NCBI GenBank assembly: GCA_001683845.1
Contig: LXQI01000006.1
Coordinates: 1 to 64,000 of the forward strand
From: Erythrobacter sp. ANT-B3C2
GTDB taxonomy: Bacteria > Pseudomonadota > Alphaproteobacteria > Sphingomonadales > Sphingomonadaceae
DNA length: 64,000 nucleotides
Direction of reading: 5' to 3'
Positions 10,273 to 19,373 of the stretch are shown piece after piece (positions within the stretch are counted from its first letter, which is position 1; each line of letters starts with the position of its first letter). Made by a program: the position numbers and the translations under genes. The notes beneath the pieces are model-generated. The model made no database searches. It saw nothing but the letters and a program-made list of their open reading frames with translations, and had not been told where the DNA came from.

Positions 10273-11049
10273 TCATTCGATCTTCGTGTCATAGCGCAGA
10301 CCTGCAAAGAAAGGGACGTAGCGTACCGCAGCGGCCGTCGGCCACAGGCTTAACGCGCCGTTGGGCGCCAAACGGACCTCGAGCAGGCGCTCGCGGGTAC
10401 CGATGGCGGTCGTTGACCCGGCACTTGTGGTTGCATTCGGCGCGATGGAGAAGGTTGACGCCGGCAGCTCGGCAGCCGGGGATGCCCCTACTTTCAGGAA
10501 ACAGGTTGCCGGAGACAGCCGAAGCGAACCCTCTGCCATTTGCGAGGCCCCGCCAAGCACAAGCCGTTCGAAGTCGACTTCGGCAAGAAAGCGGCAGTCG
10601 ACCGGCAGGTTCGGGGCGAACGCCGCCAGCATGCCGTCGTCCAGCTGACCCGAGACATTGCGAAAACGGAATGAGCTCCCAGCCTTTGTCGCCAATCCAG
10701 CAAGGTCGGTGCCGCCGCCCGTCATGCGGAAGTCGGCGCTGAAGCTCAGCTCTGCGACAGAGGCAATCGGCGCGAAGTTCCACTCGATCCGCATGGTCGA
10801 CGCGATGACGGCCTCGCCGTTCCAGATTGTCCCGCCGACCCGCAGTCTGTCGCTTTCCGGCAAGACCATGCGAGCGGGAATTAGCGCGATCAAGCCAATC
10901 AGATATGCTATCGCTGCCGTAGCGACGAATATGGTTCTTCGCCTGCGGATCTGGCGCCGCACCACTGGGGTTTGCTGTGATGCTAATGGATCGACGTCTG
11001 CTGCTGCGATCCGTGCCGTCAGTCCTGGTTGCATCATCTGTTCCATCAC
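10273..11049 (-). CDS. gspN: T2SS protein GspN (start uncertain; in-frame GTG near 10969 possible)
   Basis: N-terminal TM 'IFVATAAIAYLIGLIALIPARMVL'; GspN-type beta-rich periplasmic domain; syntenic in a gsp locus. Confidence 0.75.
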   Translation of the reverse strand: MMEQMMQPGLTARIAAADVDPLASQQTPVVRRQIRRRRTIFVATAAIAYLIGLIALIPARMVLPESDRLRVGGTIWNGEAVIASTMRIEWNFAPIASVAELSFSADFRMTGGGTDLAGLATKAGSSFRFRNVSGQLDDGMLAAFAPNLPVDCRFLAEVDFERLVLGGASQMAEGSLRLSPATCFLKVGASPAAELPASTFSIAPNATTSAGSTTAIGTRERLLEVRLAPNGALSLWPTAAAVRYVPFFAGLRYDTKIE

Positions 11050-12038
11050 TGTGGACGCCGGCTCACGCGGCCCGAGCGAATCTCCCGGCCGCGCTGCTCA
11101 TCCCGAAGAGCGGACCGCACGCCGCGCTTGGCCGCAGCATGGAACGAGCAGCGATCATGGCGCAAGGCGAAAGCGACAGCAGGGCGCTAATGGTCTACGA
11201 CACCGGAGGGAATCCTGCTGGCGCAGCAGTTGCCGCTCGATCCGCTCGGCGGGCTGGCGCGGCCGTTATTCTGGGTCCCGTTTTTTCGGCCGAGGTGCCG
11301 GCGGTGCTTGCGATTGTCGGATCCGGGCTGCCGGTGGTGACATTCAGCAACGACCTCGCGCTGCTGGAACGGGGCGCGTTCTTGCTCGGCATCACAGCTG
11401 GGCAGGTCGTTGCCGCGATTTTGGCTTATGCAGCCCGGCGGGGCGTCCGCCGCATCGCTATTGGCGGATCGCCCGATACGTGGGGAGAGCAGGCCCGTGC
11501 TGCAGCTATGATCAGCGCAAGCTCGTTGGGATTGAGCAGCTATTTGCTACCTGCAGGAGAGCTGAAGCAACTGGGTCCGGCCGCAAGCTCATCGGAAGAC
11601 GCCCTGCCCGATGCCGTACTGATGACGAGCGCGGCGGACATGCTGTCAATGGCGCCCGCCGCCGCTGCCCAAGGGGTGCAGCTGCTGGGCTCGCCTTTAG
11701 ATCTGGATCTCGACCCCGATGAGTTGCGCGTGCTCGATGGCGCGTGGCTTGCCGCACCCGATCCGGCGCGTTTCGCCGGCTTTGCCCGCACGTTCGAGGA
11801 TCGCAACGGCTCGCCTCCTGGAACTATCGCCGGGCTCGCGTTTGATGCGGTAAACATCGTTCAGCAGGTGCGGCTTGGCGGCGGTTTGGACCGTTCGGGC
11901 ATTCTCGCCGCCGATGGATTTAGGGCGGTTTGCGGCGATGTACGCTTCCGCGATAACGGCAGCGCAGCTCGTGCTTTAGCCATCCTAACGGTGGCGAATG
12001 GCGGCCTCCGAACGGTCGCTGCTGCGGCCATGGTGTAA
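10977..12038 (+). CDS. Periplasmic-binding-fold protein (LppC / branched-chain amino acid binding-like) embedded in the gsp locus
   Basis: 'LPAALLIPKSGPHAALGRSMERAAIMAQ', 'GGNPAGAAVAARSARRAGAAVILGPVFSAEVPAV', 'GLAFDAVNIV'; RR-containing signal 'MDRRLLLRSVPSVLVASS'. Confidence 0.75.
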   Translation: MMLMDRRLLLRSVPSVLVASSVPSLWTPAHAARANLPAALLIPKSGPHAALGRSMERAAIMAQGESDSRALMVYDTGGNPAGAAVAARSARRAGAAVILGPVFSAEVPAVLAIVGSGLPVVTFSNDLALLERGAFLLGITAGQVVAAILAYAARRGVRRIAIGGSPDTWGEQARAAAMISASSLGLSSYLLPAGELKQLGPAASSSEDALPDAVLMTSAADMLSMAPAAAAQGVQLLGSPLDLDLDPDELRVLDGAWLAAPDPARFAGFARTFEDRNGSPPGTIAGLAFDAVNIVQQVRLGGGLDRSGILAADGFRAVCGDVRFRDNGSAARALAILTVANGGLRTVAAAAMV

Positions 12039-12048
12039 GCGCACAAGT

Positions 12049-12579
12049 ATGACGGCTGCAACGCGGCGAGCGATCTCAGCCGACAGCGGGTTTACACTGA
12101 TCGAGCTGTTGGTGGCGCTCGCGCTGTTTGCCTTGATCTCTCTGGCAGGAGTCAGTCTGATCGAAACAACCCTCGGTGTGCAGCAGCGGACCGACGGACG
12201 CTCTGAGCGCCTGGCCGAAATCCAGCGGGCGCTATACCTCGTTACCGTGGACCTTGAACAGCTGACCGCCGGCCCCCTGCCCGATCCGGCAATGCTAAGC
12301 TTCCAGCGCGCGAGCAGCGGCGGCGACTATTCTGTGAGCTATTATCTGGCAGACGGGGCCGTGCACCGTGTCGCGGCCGGAACAGACAGGATCATACTAT
12401 CGAACATCTCGGTGGTCGAGTGGCGGTTCTTCAAGAATGGCGCCTGGACTGACCAACCCTCGTCTCAAGAAGCTCCACAACGGCCGAGCGGCGTCGAGCT
12501 TGTGCTGCAGTTGGACCGGAGCACGGCATTTGTCGGGGGCACCCTGCGGCGGGTCATTGAGCTGCCCGCCGAGCCATGA
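12049..12579 (+). CDS. gspJ: T2SS minor pseudopilin GspJ
   Basis: 'G-FTLIELLVALALFALISLAGVSLIETTLGVQQRTDGRSERLAEIQRALYLVTVDLEQL'. Confidence 0.92.
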   Translation: MTAATRRAISADSGFTLIELLVALALFALISLAGVSLIETTLGVQQRTDGRSERLAEIQRALYLVTVDLEQLTAGPLPDPAMLSFQRASSGGDYSVSYYLADGAVHRVAAGTDRIILSNISVVEWRFFKNGAWTDQPSSQEAPQRPSGVELVLQLDRSTAFVGGTLRRVIELPAEP

Positions 12580-13463
12580 TTCACTTGCCAGCTGACAACC
12601 CAAACTCGCGCAAGGGCCGCGAGCAGGGCATGATCCTGATTAACGTGCTGGTTATAGTGATGCTGGCTACATCCGTGCTCACTATCATGCTCGTCGCCGA
12701 GGAGAGCCATCTCGAGCGCAGCTTCCGGCTGCGGGCAGCTGCGCAGGCTATGGCGTATGCCCGTGGCGGCGAACTTTCGGCCATTGTCGCGCTGCGCCGC
12801 GATCTGGCTGCCGGGAACACCGCCGATAGTCTGGACGAGCCGTGGGCGAACATCAACGACCAAAGCGTCGCCATCGAAGGTGGACAGTTCACCTTCGCCG
12901 TGGTTGACGCTCAGGCACGCTTTAACCTGAATTCGCTGATCCGTCGCGATGTTGCGTCTCGTTCGACGCTGGACCAGGTTGTTCTGGCCGCACAGCTATC
13001 GGGCGATGTGGCGGAACGGATCGCAATACTTATTGAATTTGGAGGGCCGATCAATGACCTAACCGACCTTCAGGTCATCGGCTTAGACCACCGTGAACTT
13101 TCCCGGCTGGCGCAGTTCTCCACAGCCCTGCCCACGCCGACCGATGTTAACCTCAATACTGCAAGTGAGGACCTGATCGCGATCCTGCTGGGAAATCCGG
13201 CGGCCGCCCGCACGCTAGTAGGCATGAGGAACCGCACAGGAGGACTCCATTCGGCATCTTTCGCATCTGCATCGATTCTCCTTCCGCCGGGAGGTACCCT
13301 GACGTCGGAGTACTTCTGGTCGCGCGCCAAGGTGACGATGGGCGAAACCTCTCAACAGCTCACCAGTCTCCTACACCGAAGGGTCGTGGATGGAACGCCG
13401 CAGGTAGTAGCCATGAGGAGATGGCGGGGAACTCCGCCAGTGCAGGCTCCGACGCTAAATTAG
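12576..13463 (+). CDS. gspK: T2SS minor pseudopilin GspK
   Basis: 'G-MILINVLVIVMLATSVLTIML'; 'NLNTASEDLIAILLGNPAAARTLVGMRN' GspK core. Confidence 0.92.
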   Translation: MIHLPADNPNSRKGREQGMILINVLVIVMLATSVLTIMLVAEESHLERSFRLRAAAQAMAYARGGELSAIVALRRDLAAGNTADSLDEPWANINDQSVAIEGGQFTFAVVDAQARFNLNSLIRRDVASRSTLDQVVLAAQLSGDVAERIAILIEFGGPINDLTDLQVIGLDHRELSRLAQFSTALPTPTDVNLNTASEDLIAILLGNPAAARTLVGMRNRTGGLHSASFASASILLPPGGTLTSEYFWSRAKVTMGETSQQLTSLLHRRVVDGTPQVVAMRRWRGTPPVQAPTLN

Positions 13464-13503
13464 CCTAACCGGCGGGCACAGGCGGAACCGTGCCTTAGCA
13501 AGA

Positions 13504-13534
13504 ACAAGGGCGGCGCATGGTGCGCCGCCCTTGT
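13504..13534. terminator. Perfect 14-bp inverted repeat with 3-nt loop between convergent gspK and the lipoprotein gene
   Basis: ACAAGGGCGGCGCA-TGG-TGCGCCGCCCTTGT read directly; sits between two 3' ends. Confidence 0.85.
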
Positions 13535-13537
13535 CGA

Positions 13538-13837
13538 TCAGGTCACTCCGTTGTCCAGCGGATCACTTGCAGGAGCCAGCGGCGGCACGCTGGAAGCGGT
13601 TGGATCCACAGGTTCGCCCGTTGCCGGAGCATTGAAGATTGCTGCAAACGCAGATCCGAACATGCTCTGAAACGTTCCGGCGACCGGGGGCGGCGTGGGG
13701 CTTGGAGTTGCTGTAGGTGGTGGAGGGTTGTCACGGTCGTTCCCTCCACCGCCACAAGCTGCCAGCGAACTGGCGAGAACGACGCTTCCGCCGAGCCTCA
13801 GCATGGTTTTCATGCGCATGGTGCCAATTCCTTTCAT
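13538..13837 (-). CDS. Small putative lipoprotein, Pro/Thr-rich
   Basis: Signal with lipobox-like 'LASSLAACGGGG'; start overlaps the stop of the DUF4331 gene (TGATG). Confidence 0.6.
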   Translation of the reverse strand: MKGIGTMRMKTMLRLGGSVVLASSLAACGGGGNDRDNPPPPTATPSPTPPPVAGTFQSMFGSAFAAIFNAPATGEPVDPTASSVPPLAPASDPLDNGVT

Positions 13838-15495
13838 CAGGGCTGCGCAGGCTTGGCGGCAGCCGCGTCGCGGGCCGAATTCGGCGAACCCGGGATCGGC
13901 GTGTTCAGGTACGGGAACCCGGGCCGCAGATCACGTGCCGAAATGGGCGCGCCATCCGTGAAGGGCACATTGCCGACCGGAGCATTTTCCGGCTTGCACA
14001 AGCCAAGGTCGGTTGGTGTGCCATTAATCGGGACAGGGTGACAGAGCCGTCCCATTGCAACCCGCAGCACAATATCGATAATGTCATCACCCGGACGGCG
14101 CCCGTTCGGGAAGCCGGCAAGGTCGTCCGCCACAACACCGAGGTTTTTCTGGCTTGCGCGCGGTGTCGGCGCGATGGCGGTATTCAACCGAAGCATTTCC
14201 GACGCAGTGACTCTCGCCTGCCTATTCAAGGACGTAATCCCTGTCAAAAACGTCGCAACCAGATCGTTCCGCGGGAAGTTATTCGGGGCAAGATTAGCGA
14301 TATTGGTGCCCAGCGTTGCATTGACGGGACCCCGGAACAGGCTGTCGAGAATGGCCGGGAATGTTGGATTGGTAACGAAATCGGCCAGCGCGGCATCCCC
14401 CATCGGCTCTGCCGCGTTAAACAGATCCTTTCTGTTCAATCCGATCACCACTTCGTTGGTCAGCGGCATGCCAAGTCTGGAGACCTGCACGAATGCTCCG
14501 CCATCGACTGTCGGCATGCTGTAAGTCGGCGTGGGATCCAGTATCCGAGCCTGTGGCAAGCTTGCCGTCGACCACGCGCCGATGACACCGTTGCCCGAAC
14601 CGGTAAGGCAGGAAATCGGCAGTTCGAGAGCGATGCTCGTAATATTGTACTCGCCAACCAGAGAGTCATTCTCGCGGCTCTGGGTAATCCCGCCCGGGAA
14701 ACCACCACCATCATTGGCGAACGGAGCACTGTCGCCTTCAATCGGCACGTAGTTCACCAGATCAAAAGTTTCCCCCAGGTTGAACGCAAAAGCTTCCTCA
14801 CGCTGTCCGACGAACATTCGACCGCCCGCTGAACAACCGGGGACGCTGACGTTGTACATGAACTGGTTCGCGTAAGCTTCGTACGTTGGCACCGTCTTGT
14901 TGCCAATATTGTCGATCGGCTTGGGAAAGCTGGTTCCGCCGCCAGCTGAATTGGTGATGCTCGCGCGGGTACCACTGCGCCGGTCACCGGAAATCTGCGT
15001 AACAGTATAGGATTCGAGTTCGTTCTGGTTCGGATCCTCTGGTGCGGTTATAGGACCAACGGCCCGGAGCGGAACGGTGACGTCCTTCCCCCCAATATTG
15101 AGCGCAATCCCGTTCCCGCCGCGAAGCGAGTTCGTGAACCTGAATGAATAGGTCAGGTTCTCGACGGCATCCCCATCATTGTCGATGTGGATTTCGTAAA
15201 GAGCGTCCGGGTCCATCGTAAAATAGCTCGGTCCAGAGCCCGGGAACTGAATGGGTTGGAAGTTGGCGATGATCGTTACAAAATCCTCACGTCCCGGCTC
15301 ATAGCTGCGAAACATGTAAAAATCGGTGTTATCTACCTTCGGATATTTAGAAATGTTGGGAGCCTCACGATGGCTCGAGGCGATCGTCGCGCCGCTCGGG
15401 ATGACGCACATCGCGCCCGCTGCGGTTCCCAATGCAAGCTTTCTTAAAGTAGACATGTCCATACTCCTAATTACTATAGATTTCCGGCAGTGCAT
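13837..15495 (-). CDS. DUF4331 domain-containing secreted protein
   Basis: 'SSHREAPNISKYPKVDNTDFYMFRSYEPGREDFVTIIANFQPIQFPGSGPSYFTMDPDALYEIHIDNDGDAVENLTY'. Confidence 0.9.
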   Translation of the reverse strand: MHCRKSIVIRSMDMSTLRKLALGTAAGAMCVIPSGATIASSHREAPNISKYPKVDNTDFYMFRSYEPGREDFVTIIANFQPIQFPGSGPSYFTMDPDALYEIHIDNDGDAVENLTYSFRFTNSLRGGNGIALNIGGKDVTVPLRAVGPITAPEDPNQNELESYTVTQISGDRRSGTRASITNSAGGGTSFPKPIDNIGNKTVPTYEAYANQFMYNVSVPGCSAGGRMFVGQREEAFAFNLGETFDLVNYVPIEGDSAPFANDGGGFPGGITQSRENDSLVGEYNITSIALELPISCLTGSGNGVIGAWSTASLPQARILDPTPTYSMPTVDGGAFVQVSRLGMPLTNEVVIGLNRKDLFNAAEPMGDAALADFVTNPTFPAILDSLFRGPVNATLGTNIANLAPNNFPRNDLVATFLTGITSLNRQARVTASEMLRLNTAIAPTPRASQKNLGVVADDLAGFPNGRRPGDDIIDIVLRVAMGRLCHPVPINGTPTDLGLCKPENAPVGNVPFTDGAPISARDLRPGFPYLNTPIPGSPNSARDAAAAKPAQP

Positions 15496-15522
15496 TTCGC
15501 ATTAATCTGAAGTCCGTAGCCA

Positions 15523-16278
15523 TCAGGGCCCAGAGAACAATAAAGATCTCTTCTCTGCCTCAGTCACTACGCTGACTCTGCTATCCGATAATTCATCCAT
15601 CGCAAATTTGGACTGGGCGCTGTCCAATACCTGTTGCCACGTCCAATCGCCAGAACCGAGCGCGAGTACCGTCGTCTCTCCGGCAATAGATAGGTAGATC
15701 AGCCTTGGCCCACCCTGTATTTGGGAGCGACAAGCCTCCGATGAAGCCTCGATGGTCGTCGCAATCGTGATCATGATGGCGTCGACCGCCGCTTTGGAGA
15801 GTTGCTGATCCGGCTCGACCCATGTTTGGCTCCAAAGCGCTATCGCGTTCGCCACCGAGCGCCGGCTCTGGGGAATGGACGGAATCTCTCGTTGTACTTG
15901 CTGACTGATCTGCAGCGCAACCTGGACCGGGTAAGTAAGGTCGCACCTGCCCGCCGCCTGCATATCCGCATACTCGAGCAACCCAATCACGGTGGTGGAC
16001 ACCTCCGGTCGCTCGATCACGGGAGGAGGAACCACCTCCGGTTGGGGGGGCGTGGGTTCTACCTCCCGCGGTTGCGGCACGCTGTCCGGGTCCGGAGCCG
16101 GGGGACCCGGCTCTGTAACGTCGAAGGTGGCAATCGCTTGCTTGGGAGGCTCCTCTAGTCCTGTCGTCCTCGTCAGAGCCAACACGAGAAACAGAGCATG
16201 CAAACCCACGGCCGCTGACGCCGCGCCCATGCGCCCCCGGGCGCCTTGGCCCCCGTAGCGTTCGGTCAGGGCGGCCAT
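15523..16278 (-). CDS. Hypothetical protein with TonB-like N-terminus (TM plus Pro-rich linker)
   Basis: 'AASAAVGLHALFLVLALTRT' TM followed by 'PGPPAPDPDSVPQPREVEPTPPQPEVVPPPVIERPE'. Confidence 0.55.
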   Translation of the reverse strand: MAALTERYGGQGARGRMGAASAAVGLHALFLVLALTRTTGLEEPPKQAIATFDVTEPGPPAPDPDSVPQPREVEPTPPQPEVVPPPVIERPEVSTTVIGLLEYADMQAAGRCDLTYPVQVALQISQQVQREIPSIPQSRRSVANAIALWSQTWVEPDQQLSKAAVDAIMITIATTIEASSEACRSQIQGGPRLIYLSIAGETTVLALGSGDWTWQQVLDSAQSKFAMDELSDSRVSVVTEAEKRSLLFSGP

Positions 16279-16390
16279 TCATCATGCCCCCGTCCTGAAT
16301 GCAAACGACGGGCAGCTCTCCTGCAGCCCGCGCTTATCGCATCCCTGCTCAATCTGCACGCCGTGTCGCCCCGACAGGCTATAAGGTCGT

Positions 16391-18358
16391 TCAGAACGCA
16401 AGGCGCGCGCCTGCAGTTATGGCATGAATTTCACGCCCGCCGTTAAAGTCAAACTGAGCCTCATAATCGAAAACGACAGCGAAGGGCCCACCACCAGTCA
16501 CGTCGAGTGAGGCACCCGCATTGTAATAATCGCGGTCGAATGCAGTCCCGGTAAACGGAAAGGAGCCTGTTCCGATCGAATTGGAAAGGAAATTGGCAGT
16601 AATGATAGCGGGATCGTCCCGGAACTCATGATACCAGCCGCCGCGTATCTCGGGCCGAAAAACGACATTGCCGTCGCTGACTCCAAAGCCGAGCCGCGCG
16701 CCGACATTACTGCGGAGGGACTCCCGCTCCTGACGAAGGACGTTCAGCGCCGCGACCGAACCCCCGGCTTCGCTGAACCCGTCGATTTTGACCTCAGCGT
16801 AGCGGATAGCCGCAAACGGTTCGAATCTCACTGCGCCCAATGCGATCGACAGACCGGCACTAGCCCCACCAGCCCAAACCTCTCCGTCAGTCTGCCCGGT
16901 CGGCTGTGCCGAGAAGCCACCGAATGATAGCGAGCGCGTCAGATCGAATTTAACATCGGTGTAGCTTCCCCATGCATCGAGAAACACCGGACCGAGCGAA
17001 GCCGTGCCGTAAACGCCTGTAAACCAACTCTCAACCCCGCTCCGCTGGCTTAACGGAGTGAGTCGTACTGCCGAATTGCTGTATCCGCCGAAAACACCCA
17101 GCGCCGATGCCTCACCAATCCTGACATCGAGGCCGCCGAGCCCATGAAAACCATGAAAGTCAAATTCAGGGCGATCCACAGCCTGTTCGAAGCTACCTTC
17201 GCGACCGCCGCCGGCGATCCAGGCGCCGACCCGCCCCTGGCTATCGAGCATTGCAGTCGAGCCGTCAGGCATTATGCCGCCACCGCGCACAGATCGTGCA
17301 TACCGCAGGATTGTCGTCTCGCTCACTTCTGCAGCGTTTAACGCAATCTCCGTCAACGGAGAGAAGGCGGCGGGGGATAAAGCGCTCAGGGCCGCTGATT
17401 GAGCCCCCGGCGTGGCGAACAAGTTGTCGATCCCGTTGAGGAGAGCTAGCGTATCGCCCCTGGGGATGCCGACAAACTGGTCGATCTGCCCACCAACAGC
17501 GACTTGGTTGGCAGTAGTCCCCATCGTGGCGAACGGCGCCAGAGCAATGGCCAGGCCTTCGTAAAGCATGTTGCCGCCCAGAGCGCCAATCAATGTGGCA
17601 GCACCAGTGGTCAGGTTGATGCTGTAAAGCGATGTCACCCGCGTGCCCGGGCTGGTCATCGTCGCAAGCGCCGTGCCTTCGCGGCTAATGTCAAACCCGA
17701 CGTTTCCAAGCGTGGTAACGTTCGTGGAACCCACCGAGAACAGCGTCCCGGTGTTCGGCCCGGCCGTCGCGTTACCCTGGGTCGCCAGCTGCGCCGGCGC
17801 AAGCGCCCCGCGCGTATCAATAACGTAAAGCGTCGTCGAGGTCGCCCCAACGACAGGATTGGTGTAGGCCGCACCAGCAACGTTCACGATCGCGCCGGAA
17901 AGAGGATCCCCGGCCGCATAGGCGAGCGTGCCATCCACGGCGACCAGCGCCCCCGTGTCAGGATGAACCCGAAAGTTTTGACGGGTCTGCGTAACAACCC
18001 GAAGGCGATCCACTGTCGGATTGAAATCGAAGCCAACGCCTCCAATAGTCGGCGTTGCCGGCGTAGCGCCCACCTTTGTCGCCGCGCCCGTTCGGGTGTT
18101 CACGACATAAAGCTGCCCCACGTTACTCATCGCATAAAGAACACGAGGCGAGGACGAACGATAATCTATGGCCGCGATCGTGGTAAGCGGGTCGAGGCCA
18201 GTGACAGCAACCGACGAAACAACCACTCCAGGCGCAGTCGCCTGGAACGTGACGATCGTGTTGCCGTCCCTCACGGTCTGAACCGTTTGGGCCTGAGCTC
18301 CCGAAAAGGCAGTAACCAAAGCCACTGCAGCGACACCAACCAGCCAACGTTGAATCAT
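16391..18358 (-). CDS. DUF4394 domain protein with C-terminal autotransporter beta-barrel
   Basis: DUF4394-like repeats ('LYVVNTRTGAATKVG','GVGFDFNPTVDRLRVVT'), C-terminal barrel ending 'ITAGARLAF'. Confidence 0.85.
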   Translation of the reverse strand: MIQRWLVGVAAVALVTAFSGAQAQTVQTVRDGNTIVTFQATAPGVVVSSVAVTGLDPLTTIAAIDYRSSSPRVLYAMSNVGQLYVVNTRTGAATKVGATPATPTIGGVGFDFNPTVDRLRVVTQTRQNFRVHPDTGALVAVDGTLAYAAGDPLSGAIVNVAGAAYTNPVVGATSTTLYVIDTRGALAPAQLATQGNATAGPNTGTLFSVGSTNVTTLGNVGFDISREGTALATMTSPGTRVTSLYSINLTTGAATLIGALGGNMLYEGLAIALAPFATMGTTANQVAVGGQIDQFVGIPRGDTLALLNGIDNLFATPGAQSAALSALSPAAFSPLTEIALNAAEVSETTILRYARSVRGGGIMPDGSTAMLDSQGRVGAWIAGGGREGSFEQAVDRPEFDFHGFHGLGGLDVRIGEASALGVFGGYSNSAVRLTPLSQRSGVESWFTGVYGTASLGPVFLDAWGSYTDVKFDLTRSLSFGGFSAQPTGQTDGEVWAGGASAGLSIALGAVRFEPFAAIRYAEVKIDGFSEAGGSVAALNVLRQERESLRSNVGARLGFGVSDGNVVFRPEIRGGWYHEFRDDPAIITANFLSNSIGTGSFPFTGTAFDRDYYNAGASLDVTGGGPFAVVFDYEAQFDFNGGREIHAITAGARLAF

Positions 18359-18536
18359 AATCGCTTACCCCACCTGTTTGCTTGAAACCGCTAATTGTCG
18401 GTTTGAGTGCCGGCAAGCGTCGGTGTCAATGTTCTTTACGACGCCCGGCGAGGGAAGGATGCAAGGGCGGCTAAATAATTGTGATAGCTGCGGTTCAGCC
18501 CAGGGCTTGCTCACCGACGTTGGGAGGATTGCTGAC

Positions 18537-19304
18537 ATGCCTCCACTGGAAAGCGTTTGGCCGATCGCGTCGCCGGGGCTGCACGCCGCCTTGGGTCTGT
18601 CCCTCGGTCTAGTCGTCGGAAGCTACCTTGCAACGGTCTTCGTTCGATGGCCCGAAGGGGACACCGCCGCAGGCTTTTCAAGGTCACGTTGCGACAGCTG
18701 CGGCCGTCAGCTTCGTTGGTACGAGATCGTGCCATTGCTCTCGTTCTTCGTACTGCAGGGCCGGTGCCGTTCCTGTCAGGCACGCATTGGCCGAACGCAT
18801 CTCGTTTTCGAACTCCTGTGCGGCGCGGCCGGAGCGTTCCTTTTTGCTTCAGGCAACGCGGGCTTGGCACCCATCATCTGGCTGTTAATCGCACTAGCCT
18901 TCTTCGACGCGACTTATTTTTGGCTGCCCAACGCTCTCGTGATCGCACTGGGCCTAGCTTCTATCTTGGCACCACCGTGGCAGGAGGACTCCTCCTACGT
19001 AGCACGGCTCTGGGGCGGGGCAATCGGCTTTACTTCGCTCTGGTTCATCTCAGCGGCACATCGATCTGTCCGCAAACGAGAGGGGCTTGGCCGAGGCGAT
19101 GCAAAGATGTTTGGGGCAATTGGCTTGTGGACTGGTCTTCTCGGCCTGCCGACACTGCTGCTCTTGGCCTGCCTGATTGGGCTTGTAGACGCGCTACGGC
19201 GGCTAACAGGCGGGGCAGACGCGCGCACTGTTCATCTTCCTTTCGGGACGTACTTGGCTGTCGGGACAATCATGATGGTACTGCTGAAATCGCAAATTGC
19301 ATGA
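18537..19304 (+). CDS. gspO: Prepilin peptidase (A24 family, GspO/PilD-like)
   Basis: 'GSYLATVFVRWP', CxxC pairs 'RCDSCGRQLRWYEIVPLLSFFVLQGRCRSCQARIG', 'FDATYFWLPN', 'GLGRGDAKMFGAIG' catalytic GxGD-type motif; start approximate. Confidence 0.92.
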   Translation: MPPLESVWPIASPGLHAALGLSLGLVVGSYLATVFVRWPEGDTAAGFSRSRCDSCGRQLRWYEIVPLLSFFVLQGRCRSCQARIGRTHLVFELLCGAAGAFLFASGNAGLAPIIWLLIALAFFDATYFWLPNALVIALGLASILAPPWQEDSSYVARLWGGAIGFTSLWFISAAHRSVRKREGLGRGDAKMFGAIGLWTGLLGLPTLLLLACLIGLVDALRRLTGGADARTVHLPFGTYLAVGTIMMVLLKSQIA

Positions 19305-19373
19305 AACTAGCAGGCTGAGCTGCAGCCGGTTCTAGGGACATCGGGATAAGGTGCTTCGGGACCGGAGGGTATA

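Noticed and set aside
13717-14832. 371-aa plus-strand ORF
   Set aside because: Antisense to the DUF4331 gene; low-complexity Arg-rich translation with no recognisable motifs.
17504-18385. 293-aa plus-strand ORF
   Set aside because: Antisense shadow of the DUF4394 autotransporter gene.
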